Source: a virus. From it: a DNA stretch of 25,389 nt. Shown here in pieces: positions 1 through 7,354 of the stretch. Location of the stretch: IMG/VR virus record IMGVR_UViG_3300028844_001300, positions 1 through 25,389 of that record, one strand, 5' to 3'. The notes below the pieces were generated by a model, which was not told the DNA's origin, ran no database searches, and was given only the letters and a program-made list of their open reading frames with translations. Every line of letters starts with the position of its first letter. Within the stretch, counting starts at the first letter, position 1. The position numbers were made by a program, and so were the translations under genes.

Positions 1-1287
1 CTGAGCTACTCCACTTACAGAACATCCTATTCTACGATTTCTTAACATAACCCTATTGGTTTCAGCCCAATGAGTTCTTCCTAATGTAACCGTTTTAGCA
101 TATAGATATGCATATTTTAAAGTTCTTTGATAGTCTTCTAATGAATCGTGATTAGATGGAAATGTTTCTACCAAACAGCACAGCTCATATGATTCTAATG
201 ATTGTTCCAAACAAGGATTACCACCCATAACTCTGTGGTCTTTGTTATCTCCACCATTCTTCATACGTGAATACTTTTGCATATTCTCTAACCAAGCAAA
301 ACCAGGCTCACCATTGTCCACAATTCGTTTACATACATCAGTATAATCCATCCCAAGTTCTGCATAAATACTATTATTACTTGTCCATCCATATTGCTCC
401 CTATGTGGGTTAACTTCATAATTCTTTAAATCTAAATATTCTTCATCATGTGGATTTCCAAATACAATCTCAGCAGTTCTTCTAACATTACCAGCTACAA
501 CACATTTACCGATAAGATTCATTATATCTACGATTGTAGTAATTGTAATTGGTTCATTTTTGTTTTTATCTAATACTTTTCTAATATCTTCGTGCACTTC
601 TAAGAGAGGTTCATGACCACTACTAACTCCACCAAATCCTGCGATTGGTTCACCAGCACCTCGTATCTTTGTGTAATCAAATTTAACAGGAGCGGTTCCG
701 TGAAAATAACTTTCTAAGAGAACTTTCAGAGACTCTACCCAACCCTCACGAGTATCAGGTATTTCAAATAAGGATTCATCACGACTTCCATCTACACCCT
801 TTACGATAATCTCACCAGCACCCTTACAATCAAACCCAACTCCTACTCCTAACATACTTGCGTCCATAAGGAAACAAAATGGTTTTGAGTAATCTTCTTT
901 GATTGTTGATGTCGATACAAATGCACAATTGTTAAGAGCTGCGTATAAACCTTTCTCTTCGGTTATAGCTGTTCCCATAGCCCAAAGTCCACGGCCTGGT
1001 GGTAAGAACTTCATATTAAAAATACGTTCATACATATCTTGAGCTGACTTTTGAGCTTGCCACGGATTCCACCCTAATTGATGTGAATCAATGTGATTCT
1101 TTTGCATAGAGTATGTTCCCTCTACGACTCTTCTAACTGTCTCCCACCATCTTTCGTTCTTTCCATCTTCTTTAATTCTTGAGTATGTCCTCATATAAAC
1201 TAACTCACCTAATCCATTAAAACCAAATGGTGGTTTTTTTCTTTTGTATTTATTTATAAAATTCTCTGATAATGTAAACTTTTCCAT
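1..1287 (-). CDS. nrdJ: Class II (adenosylcobalamin-dependent) ribonucleoside-triphosphate reductase, partial at C-terminus
   Basis: Converts ribonucleotides to deoxyribonucleotides for phage DNA synthesis using adenosylcobalamin as radical source. The frame is open for 429 codons from ATG at 1287 to the window edge, so the C-terminus, with the expected cysteine pair, lies outside. The layout matches the monomeric Lactobacillus leichmannii-type enzyme: LPPGRGLWAMGT at residues 95-106, NNCAFVST with Cys121 (counterpart of Cys119), a glycine-rich MLGVGVGFD stretch near 145-153, and NPCLEQSLESYELC with Cys359, Glu361 and Cys370. The C-x-E spacing and the 11-residue gap from Cys359 to Cys370 agree with the active-site Cys408, Glu410 and Cys419 of that enzyme. 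Cys121 to Cys359 is about 50 residues shorter than in L. leichmannii. The start is preceded by AAGGA six bases upstream. It is the last visible gene of the replication block, 68 bases after the helicase. Confidence 0.9.
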   Translation of the reverse strand, partial: MEKFTLSENFINKYKRKKPPFGFNGLGELVYMRTYSRIKEDGKNERWWETVRRVVEGTYSMQKNHIDSHQLGWNPWQAQKSAQDMYERIFNMKFLPPGRGLWAMGTAITEEKGLYAALNNCAFVSTSTIKEDYSKPFCFLMDASMLGVGVGFDCKGAGEIIVKGVDGSRDESLFEIPDTREGWVESLKVLLESYFHGTAPVKFDYTKIRGAGEPIAGFGGVSSGHEPLLEVHEDIRKVLDKNKNEPITITTIVDIMNLIGKCVVAGNVRRTAEIVFGNPHDEEYLDLKNYEVNPHREQYGWTSNNSIYAELGMDYTDVCKRIVDNGEPGFAWLENMQKYSRMKNGGDNKDHRVMGGNPCLEQSLESYELCCLVETFPSNHDSLEDYQRTLKYAYLYAKTVTLGRTHWAETNRVMLRNRRIGCSVSGVAQ

Positions 1288-1355
1288 AATAATCCTTATA
1301 ATCTTTTAATCGTAACATAGATAAATATAATATATATTCAATCTTAATTCACTAT

Positions 1356-2723
1356 TTATTCAAATCCTTCAACTTTTTTTCCCATATCCTTGTATTTGTT
1401 AGCCAATTCTTTTCTGAGAAACTCTTCACTATTATTCATCTTACCTTGAGTCTCTTTTCCAAACTGACTACTACCTTCATGTATTTTTACAACACCAATA
1501 TTTGTATTTATGGTAGATGGGTATGTAACACCATCTATACCAAATCTATTTTTTATTACGTGAAACCTACCTGTGTTAGCAATCTTATCCTCTACCTTAC
1601 GACTCATACTGATAACAAAGTCAGCAGTCATAACCTTAGAGTAATCCTCAGAAACTTTATCAGCACCAATCACATCTTCTTCAAGAGCTGAACGATTAGC
1701 CTGTGAAGCAGTCCATATTGGAATCTCTAACTCACCAGCTAGTCCACGTAAATCTTCATATATAGTTCCAATTGCATGTCTCTTCTCCTTGAAGTTTCCT
1801 GTAGGCATTAGGATATCAGCATAATCTACAATAACCATATCAATATCCACACCACTTAACTCTATCTGTTTTAGATGTGAACCTATTGTATTTACTGATG
1901 CTGCTTTAGTTGGGAAATACTTAATAAGTAACTTACCTGGTAAAGATTGTAATTTTTTCTCTACGTCTTCTTTGTGGTACTTTATATTACCAGTTGTTAC
2001 ACCACTAAAGATAGAATCATATCTAAGTCCAACATAATTTTCATTTAATTCTAAAGTATAGTGAACTACAGTCTTACCTTGTCTGACAACTTCTGAGCCT
2101 AAAGCTTGTAATGTCCAAGACTTACCAATACCAGCAGGAGCAACCACAACACCCAACTCACCAGCACCAAGACCACCATCTGTTATATCATTGATAACAT
2201 CCCACGGAGTCTTAACTGTTATCCTAGCTGATTCTGATAACCTTACCTCTAACGATGGAATGTAATCATGACCTAAATCTCGTTCCGAACCAGCCTTCAT
2301 TGCATTATCTATGAGAGATTTTATACCATCATAGTTTTTATTTTCTAACATATCAACAGACTCTAAGATAGCACTCTTCAATGTTTGATTCTTACAAAAG
2401 TCTAATGTTTCTGATTGAACAAACTCTAAGTCTGTTGCTTCTATATTTTTCCAAACATCACGTAGTTTATCTACTACACCAGATTTCAATACATCATTAT
2501 CTATCTCATCTATCTTATATTTTACAACTTCTAATGTAGGTTGTTTCTTATATTCATAAAAGTAATCTCTGATAGATTTGACTAACCACTTATTTGAATC
2601 TGAATCAAACATATCTGGTTCTAATATATCACTAATAGTTTGAATGAATTTTATATCACTCATTAGTGAAGCTACTATTTTAGATTGAAACGATGTTCCA
2701 AATTGTGTTAACGTTTCACTCAT
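1356..2723 (-). CDS. Replicative DNA helicase, DnaB/T4 gp41-like
   Basis: Probable hexameric 5'-3' replicative helicase that unwinds the fork for the phage polymerase. The 455-residue protein has an N-terminal helical region (about 1-150) and a RecA-fold motor. Visible motifs are a Walker A, APAGIGKSW at 195-203, whose first glycine is replaced by Ala as is common in DnaB relatives; a TLELNE motif near 223-228 resembling the DnaB SLEM region; and a Walker B-like MVIVDYADIL near 300, followed by ASQANRSALEED, which resembles the arginine-containing motif of the family. The ATG overlaps the methyltransferase stop (TAATG) and has AGGAG just upstream, inside the end of the upstream gene, so translation is probably coupled. 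Size fits gp41 and DnaB (about 450-475 residues). The helicase assignment is firm; gp41 equivalence is inferred from context. Confidence 0.9.
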   Translation of the reverse strand: MSETLTQFGTSFQSKIVASLMSDIKFIQTISDILEPDMFDSDSNKWLVKSIRDYFYEYKKQPTLEVVKYKIDEIDNDVLKSGVVDKLRDVWKNIEATDLEFVQSETLDFCKNQTLKSAILESVDMLENKNYDGIKSLIDNAMKAGSERDLGHDYIPSLEVRLSESARITVKTPWDVINDITDGGLGAGELGVVVAPAGIGKSWTLQALGSEVVRQGKTVVHYTLELNENYVGLRYDSIFSGVTTGNIKYHKEDVEKKLQSLPGKLLIKYFPTKAASVNTIGSHLKQIELSGVDIDMVIVDYADILMPTGNFKEKRHAIGTIYEDLRGLAGELEIPIWTASQANRSALEEDVIGADKVSEDYSKVMTADFVISMSRKVEDKIANTGRFHVIKNRFGIDGVTYPSTINTNIGVVKIHEGSSQFGKETQGKMNNSEEFLRKELANKYKDMGKKVEGFE

Positions 2724-3805
2724 TAACTCTCCTTTCTAAAAACAAAAATTGGTTCATATTTGTAACCAGCACCCATAACACTTGATAAGGTTAATTGTAC
2801 TGTATCTTCTTGGGTAAACCCCAACTCTTTTGAAATTCGTATTGTTTCATCTTCTATGAATTTATACTTTGGTGTATTAGCAATGTTGATTAACATATAA
2901 CTATCTTTTTTTAATCCGTAATAACAATTTTCCATTGTCTTCTTTAAAAACCCATTTACCCAACCATCTTCAGTTGGAAACTTTTTAAAACTTTGAGTAT
3001 CTTCATCTGAATATTTTTCAGTATCAAAGTAAGGTGGTGAAGTAAAACACAAGTCGAGCGACTCTTTTTTAGGTTTGTATTCTTCACTACCGAGTTTATA
3101 AATATCAACTTGTTTTCCCAAATACGAAAAATCTTTCTTCATCTTTAGAAGTCCATCGTATGTTTTGGTGGATGGTTCTGTACCTATGTAATGTTTTGTA
3201 TTTTTAGCTGATAAGAATCCAAGTAACCTACCACCCCATCCACATGACATATCCCAAATAGTTTCACCACCAAACTTCTCATAGATTAGTTTAGCAGCAG
3301 TTGGTCGGAAGTTACTGACAGATTGTGTACCAGAGTATATCTTTAAAGATTGTCTAAATCTATTCTCATGAAACTTATTTTTATTTCTACCTTCTTCACC
3401 CTTATAGTGTTTTAACTCAAAGTTCCATGTTTTTCTGATTGTTGACTTTAACTTATCATCATCTAAAAATATTTCCATAGGAGACATCTTTGCACCACCA
3501 CATCTAACTTCCCAAAAATGTGGGAAGTAAGTCCAAGCTAGTCTCAAACAATGCATTGTCTGAACTATTTTATTATCAAGAAAAATAGTATCCACATTAA
3601 ACTTTTTTAGTTTTTTTATATGTTTATACTTTTCATCATCTCTAATCGTATAGTGTGGGAATCCATATTTCCTATAATACCTAAATATAATTTCTGTACC
3701 ATATTCTATGTCTACATTTTTAATATCATTGGTGACTTTATGATATTCTAATTCGAGGGTGTCTGTATCTAAAAACTTATTTAATACTTCGTAATTTACA
3801 CTCAT
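2723..3805 (-). CDS. DNA (amino) methyltransferase, SPPY type
   Basis: A 360-residue S-adenosylmethionine-dependent DNA methyltransferase. An SAM-binding motif I is seen as WDMSCGWGGRLLG at residues 184-196, with an acidic motif II-like GTEPS near 208-212, and catalytic motif IV TSPPY at 255-259. Motif I precedes motif IV, which excludes the beta-class order. S-P-P-Y is typical of N4-cytosine and some N6-adenine enzymes, so the methylated base cannot be settled. The N-terminal 170 residues (charged, with KTWNF and FRQSLKIYSGTQS) are not recognisable to me and may hold target recognition. No restriction endonuclease lies nearby, so it is an orphan enzyme, perhaps protecting phage DNA or marking it during replication. 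The start overlaps the exonuclease stop as ATGA, and its own stop overlaps the helicase ATG, placing it firmly within the replication operon. Confidence 0.85.
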   Translation of the reverse strand: MSVNYEVLNKFLDTDTLELEYHKVTNDIKNVDIEYGTEIIFRYYRKYGFPHYTIRDDEKYKHIKKLKKFNVDTIFLDNKIVQTMHCLRLAWTYFPHFWEVRCGGAKMSPMEIFLDDDKLKSTIRKTWNFELKHYKGEEGRNKNKFHENRFRQSLKIYSGTQSVSNFRPTAAKLIYEKFGGETIWDMSCGWGGRLLGFLSAKNTKHYIGTEPSTKTYDGLLKMKKDFSYLGKQVDIYKLGSEEYKPKKESLDLCFTSPPYFDTEKYSDEDTQSFKKFPTEDGWVNGFLKKTMENCYYGLKKDSYMLINIANTPKYKFIEDETIRISKELGFTQEDTVQLTLSSVMGAGYKYEPIFVFRKES

Positions 3806-4821
3806 TGATTATGTGATTTTTCTGCATAACGATTTAATTGATTGAAGTTAGTCAATAACCAACTAGTTAAATTAGGTAATGCTGTGTATAACTTATCTTC
3901 TAAAAACATTTTTTCAAACTTAAACTTTACCAACCTATTGATTGGTGCATTTACTCTGTCTACTATCTTTGTTTTTGTAGAAGCTGAGATATCAACATCA
4001 GATAATTGCATTAATCTGTAGTTTAAATCAATAGTGTCCTTATGTTCTGGTAATTCATTTACAACTTCATCCATCTCTACTATACGATTTTCACTAAGGA
4101 ATGGTAACTTCTTCTGTATTGTTTTTAGTCCAAGACCACGAACACCACTAATATTATCTGATTTATCACCATCCAATACTCTATACCAAATCAGATTGTG
4201 AGATGAAATACCGTACTCTTCTAACACAGTATTCTCATCATACATTTTCTTTTTGGTTGGACTCCAAATCTTTATCCTACCATTAGCTAATTGTAAGAAG
4301 TCTTTATCAGTAGACATGATTGTAATTTGAGATTTAGTAAGAACTTGTCTACAGATATATCCTATGGTATCATCTGCTTCAATGTTATCATAAGACAAAA
4401 CAGTAAGTGGTAAAGCTTCTAAGTACTCAACTACTCTTTGTATCTGCATAATCATATTCATTCTCTCATCATCTTTTGATGCAAAACTATTAGAACGATT
4501 TACACGATACTTTGTTTTTCTGTTTTGTTTATACTGAGGATATATCTTACGACGCCGACTAGAACCCCCCTTGCCATCAAATGCTATGATGACACGGGTA
4601 GGTCTAATCATGTTCACGACATAAGCAATACTTCTTAGAAAACCAACTATTCCACCAATGTGAATACCATCCTCATTAGTAGTTGGTATAACACTAAACA
4701 CTCGGATAAACGTGTTTAGACCATCTATTATTAGTACTTTGTCGTTAGGGTTTCCATCATCTAATGAACCACCCTTTTTCTTTATCTCTTCGAATATGGA
4801 TAAGTATTTTTTATTACTCAC
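3802..4821 (-). CDS. 5'-3' exonuclease / RNase H, T4 Rnh-FEN family
   Basis: Probable flap/RNA-primer exonuclease that trims Okazaki fragments. From the GTG start at 4821 it has 339 residues. Acidic metal-binding motifs of the PIN/FEN fold are visible in order: IIDGLN with Asp33, AFDGKGG with Asp82, IEADD at 147-151, STDKD at 170-174, then the helix-3-turn-helix start DGDKSDNISGVRGLGLKT at about 217-234 with Asp219 and Asp222. A longer reading from TTG at 4836 is possible but has no ribosome binding site. GTG at 4821 has GAGG six bases upstream, so I prefer it; the gene then overlaps the recA stop by eight bases. Length is close to T4 RNase H (305 residues). The C-terminal 100 residues are poorly recognisable. 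It sits between recombinase and methyltransferase in an overlapping operon. Confidence 0.88.
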   Translation of the reverse strand: MSNKKYLSIFEEIKKKGGSLDDGNPNDKVLIIDGLNTFIRVFSVIPTTNEDGIHIGGIVGFLRSIAYVVNMIRPTRVIIAFDGKGGSSRRRKIYPQYKQNRKTKYRVNRSNSFASKDDERMNMIMQIQRVVEYLEALPLTVLSYDNIEADDTIGYICRQVLTKSQITIMSTDKDFLQLANGRIKIWSPTKKKMYDENTVLEEYGISSHNLIWYRVLDGDKSDNISGVRGLGLKTIQKKLPFLSENRIVEMDEVVNELPEHKDTIDLNYRLMQLSDVDISASTKTKIVDRVNAPINRLVKFKFEKMFLEDKLYTALPNLTSWLLTNFNQLNRYAEKSHNQ

Positions 4822-5905
4822 TAACTTCCTCTTCAACTACAACGTCATCAATACCAAAGTTCTTTTCGTATTTAAGAACGACTTTACTACAAATCATCTC
4901 ATAACAATATGATTTAAATTCGTCATCCTCTAGATATTCAGCCCAATCCTTAGATTGAAACTTAATCTCTTTACCATTGTGGTCGTCCATAGTATACCAA
5001 GCACCACCTTGTTTTACAAGTTTGTGTTCTTTCATAACGTGTAACCAACTACCTTCGTTATCAATACCACTCTCAAAGTAAAGTTCAAAGTCAGCATGTC
5101 TCATGGGTGGCCCAAGTCTATTCTTTATGACCTGTGCTCTCATCTTCATACCGATAGTGTTTTTCTTAGTATCTTTTATCTGACCAACATTCTTTAGTCT
5201 GATACGAGTTGAAGCATGGAATGGTAATGCTTTACCGCCACTTGTAGTCCACGGATCTCCAAACATTACACCAAGTTTCTGTCGTAACTGATTTGTGAAT
5301 ACCAAAGCTACTCTCTGTCTACCAATCATCTGAGTAATCTTTCTCATAGCTTTAGAAAGGATAATAGCCTTAGAAGTAGCCCAACCATCTTTGTCGAACT
5401 CTGCTTCTAATTCTACTTTTGTTGTAGCGGCAGCTAATGAATCTACTAAGATAGTTACTAACCTATCTTTGTCTGATTCACGAACCTTAGCGACTATCTC
5501 TTCGATAGCTGAAAATATATCTTCTACTGTTTCTAAGTGTAGATATAACATACTCTCAACATCGACTCCGATAGCCTCAAGGAAATCAGTACTAACTGCA
5601 GTTTCTGTATCTATGTAAACAGCAACACCACCTTTTTTCTGTGTTTCAGCAAGTACGTGAGCTCCAATTAAGGATTTACCACTACTCTCTAAACCATTCA
5701 ATTCTGTTATTCTACCAACAGCAATCCCACCATCAGGTCGGTTTGATATTGCCAAGTCCAACATAGTTGAACCAGTAGAAATAAAGTCTTTGATATCAGT
5801 AGGTGTTGTGTCTGAACCATCAAGGAAATATGCTACTTTCATATCCTTGAATTGTTTGTTAATGGTGTCCGCTAAGACACCAGCTAAGTCATCTCTTGTT
5901 GACAT
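4814..5905 (-). CDS. RecA/UvsX-type recombinase
   Basis: ATP-dependent strand-exchange protein for recombination-dependent replication and repair. It has 363 residues, near the size of bacterial RecA (about 350) and T4 UvsX (391). Visible features are Walker A GLESSGKS at residues 71-78; IDTETA at 98-103, with the catalytic Glu position equivalent to that of RecA; a Walker B-like ILVDSLAAA near 155; and TNQLRQK followed by GVMFGDPWTTSGGKALPF, which reads like loops L1 and L2 of bacterial RecA rather than the more divergent T4 UvsX loops. The tail is acidic (VVVEEEVSE), also as in RecA. ATG at 5905 follows an AGGAG at 5912-5916. The structured intergenic element at 5924-6096 ends eight bases before that site, so its translation may be controlled there. 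Confidence 0.93.
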   Translation of the reverse strand: MSTRDDLAGVLADTINKQFKDMKVAYFLDGSDTTPTDIKDFISTGSTMLDLAISNRPDGGIAVGRITELNGLESSGKSLIGAHVLAETQKKGGVAVYIDTETAVSTDFLEAIGVDVESMLYLHLETVEDIFSAIEEIVAKVRESDKDRLVTILVDSLAAATTKVELEAEFDKDGWATSKAIILSKAMRKITQMIGRQRVALVFTNQLRQKLGVMFGDPWTTSGGKALPFHASTRIRLKNVGQIKDTKKNTIGMKMRAQVIKNRLGPPMRHADFELYFESGIDNEGSWLHVMKEHKLVKQGGAWYTMDDHNGKEIKFQSKDWAEYLEDDEFKSYCYEMICSKVVLKYEKNFGIDDVVVEEEVSE

Positions 5906-5923
5906 ATAGTTCTCCTATATAAA

Positions 5924-6096
5924 AGTGGGTATGTCCGGCTTTTACACACACTCGGTTTTATTAGTGTTGGCTTCAACACCCACTATTGTGTTTTTTATTT
6001 AATTGTTAAATAGGTGGGCAGTTAGTGTCACTGCACTTACATTCATCTCTGTGAACAACTACCCACTATTATGTTTTTATTTAGTTATTAAATAAG
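5924..6096 (-). promoter_or_regulatory. Tandemly duplicated structured element between ssb and recA
   Basis: Two related units, offset by 82 bases, fill the gap. The copies at 5974-6014 and 6056-6096 agree at about 35 of 42 aligned positions; the second includes the last ssb codons (LFNN-stop), and the first still spells LFNN-stop. Each unit can fold on the minus-strand RNA. The ssb-side stem is 6014-6023 with 6057-6066, ten pairs including one G-U. The recA-side stem is 5924-5930 with 5978-5984, seven pairs. A six-pair hairpin with a four-base loop (5964-5979) competes with the latter stem. The last stem ends eight bases before the recA ribosome binding site. A role in mRNA processing or translational control is inference. 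Confidence 0.6.
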
Positions 6097-6836
6097 TCGT
6101 CAAATGCATCTGAAGTTTCTTTAGAACTGTAAGTAGTACTTGGAGCATCTACTTTCTTTTCTTCTTTAGATTCTTCTTCAGTTGTAGAACCACCTTGAAG
6201 GTAGTCGTTCAACGCTTGAGTTAGGTCATCATAAGATTGTTCTTGATATATATCAGTAATATTCTTTTGATTCTCTGTTAACGTCTCAAGTAAAGATGCG
6301 TCTTCTGTGATAGGAGTCTGATTAGGTTTGACTCTGATTGAAGTCGATGGATACTGTGCACCAGTTTCCTCGGCTGTTTTGAACTCTACAGCAACATCAC
6401 GACCGCTTACTGCATCTGTGATATCACCATAATCTGGATCTGCGATTATAGAAAGTAGTTCTTGATAAACTGTTTTTCCAAATCCCCAAAACTTAACACC
6501 TTGTGATTCCTCACCACGTACAATAACAGGAGCATATGTCCTCATCTTCGCTTCAACTTTTCTAGCTAGACGATAATCATCTTTTGAACCTGTTCCCTTT
6601 AATTTCTGAGCGAACTCTTCAAACGGGTCTGGTCTACCAAATGATATAGGTGAAAGATAATTCTTTCCAGCTAAACCGTAATGAAAATACAACTCGATAA
6701 ACGGATTGTCTTTATTGAACTTATAAGGTACAATACGAACAATTTGATTACCAGGTGATGGTTTCCAAAGATTTGATGTTCTATTATTTGTGGTTTGTAA
6801 TTGATTAAGGCGACTTTTGATTGCATTTAAATCCAT
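6081..6836 (-). CDS. gp32-like single-stranded DNA-binding protein
   Basis: Coats single-stranded DNA at forks and during strand exchange, and would work directly with the recombinase, polymerase and helicase encoded beside it. The 251-residue protein begins with a short basic segment (MDLNAIKSRLNQLQ), like the self-association region of gp32. A core follows with LWKPSPGNQIVRIVPYKF at 23-40 and FIELYFHYGL at 46-55, then aromatic and basic residues (VKFWGFGKTVYQEL, 114-127). The C-terminal part is low-complexity and acidic (TTEEESKEEKK) and ends DAFDDLFNN, resembling the acidic interaction tails of SSB proteins. Unlike T4 gp32 there is no cysteine anywhere, so the zinc site is absent. T4 gp32 is 301 residues. 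GGAG precedes the ATG, and a promoter-like pair of boxes lies at 6911-6937. Confidence 0.88.
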   Translation of the reverse strand: MDLNAIKSRLNQLQTTNNRTSNLWKPSPGNQIVRIVPYKFNKDNPFIELYFHYGLAGKNYLSPISFGRPDPFEEFAQKLKGTGSKDDYRLARKVEAKMRTYAPVIVRGEESQGVKFWGFGKTVYQELLSIIADPDYGDITDAVSGRDVAVEFKTAEETGAQYPSTSIRVKPNQTPITEDASLLETLTENQKNITDIYQEQSYDDLTQALNDYLQGGSTTEEESKEEKKVDAPSTTYSSKETSDAFDDLFNN

Positions 6837-6910
6837 TTTATATTCTCCATTGTTTAATTAGTTAGTTGTTATTTGTTAGTTACTTTCGTTGTGTAACCAT
6901 TGTTTATATA

Positions 6911-6937
6911 AGTATAATCAAGTTTTTGAAAATACAA
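6911..6937 (-). promoter_or_regulatory. Candidate sigma70-like promoter upstream of ssb
   Basis: Minus-strand TTGTAT (6932-6937) and TATACT (6911-6916) are separated by 15 bases in the 101-base gap before ssb. The same two boxes with the same 15-base spacing occur upstream of the coiled-coil gene at 23351. The spacing is shorter than the usual 17, so assignment is tentative. Confidence 0.4.
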
Positions 6938-7354
6938 TTATTTTTCGCTGTCTTCCCAAGTATTTACGTTTACTATTGTATAGATTCTAGTAGGTATTTT
7001 ATTCAACCCATCTTCACCTGTTAGTAATAATGAATTTCTATAATTCTTCCAATCTATTGGAAATGTTTTATCTAATTTACCATCATTAAGTTCACGAATT
7101 AAATCGTTAAGTGCGTTGATTGTATATAATGTGTTCGTGTCTTTCTTTCTATGTAATGAGATAGTGTCTGGTATACCTTGTACAAAGTCTTCATCATACT
7201 CTACATTATATGTACATATTAATTGACCATAATCATTTTCATTTTGAAATACATAAATTTTATCAAATACGATATCATTACAAGCTATAATAATACCTAT
7301 GATTTCTTTAAATCTATTTCGTTTTACGAATGTACACAGTAGTTGAGTTCTCAT
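6938..7354 (-). CDS. Conserved-looking phage protein of unknown function, 138 residues
   Basis: I do not recognise this protein. It is 138 residues, soluble, with mixed charge and no signal peptide or membrane segment. The N-terminus (RTQLLCTFVKR, then IIGIIIACNDIVFDKIYVF) suggests beta strands. The middle holds DTISLHRKKDTNTLYTINAL, and the end holds IPTRIYTIVNVNTW. The ATG overlaps the stop of the 663-residue gene (TAATG), so the two are probably co-translated. It lies just upstream of ssb and within the replication block, so a DNA-metabolism or regulatory role is plausible. No catalytic motif is evident. A small accessory factor such as a recombination mediator or transcription factor is possible but not supported by any motif I can see. 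Confidence 0.8.
   Translation of the reverse strand: MRTQLLCTFVKRNRFKEIIGIIIACNDIVFDKIYVFQNENDYGQLICTYNVEYDEDFVQGIPDTISLHRKKDTNTLYTINALNDLIRELNDGKLDKTFPIDWKNYRNSLLLTGEDGLNKIPTRIYTIVNVNTWEDSEK

Noticed and set aside
1288-1355. Promoter before the ribonucleotide reductase (TTGAAT, 16 bases, TATGTT)
   Set aside because: Both boxes are only four-of-six matches in a very AT-rich gap; not enough support.
5391-5618. Plus-strand open frames of 60-110 codons (for example 1446-1691, 5391-5618, 17119-17451, 18124-18372, 24299-24532)
   Set aside because: They lie opposite well-supported minus-strand genes, have no convincing binding sites and read as low-complexity or hydrophobic shadows.
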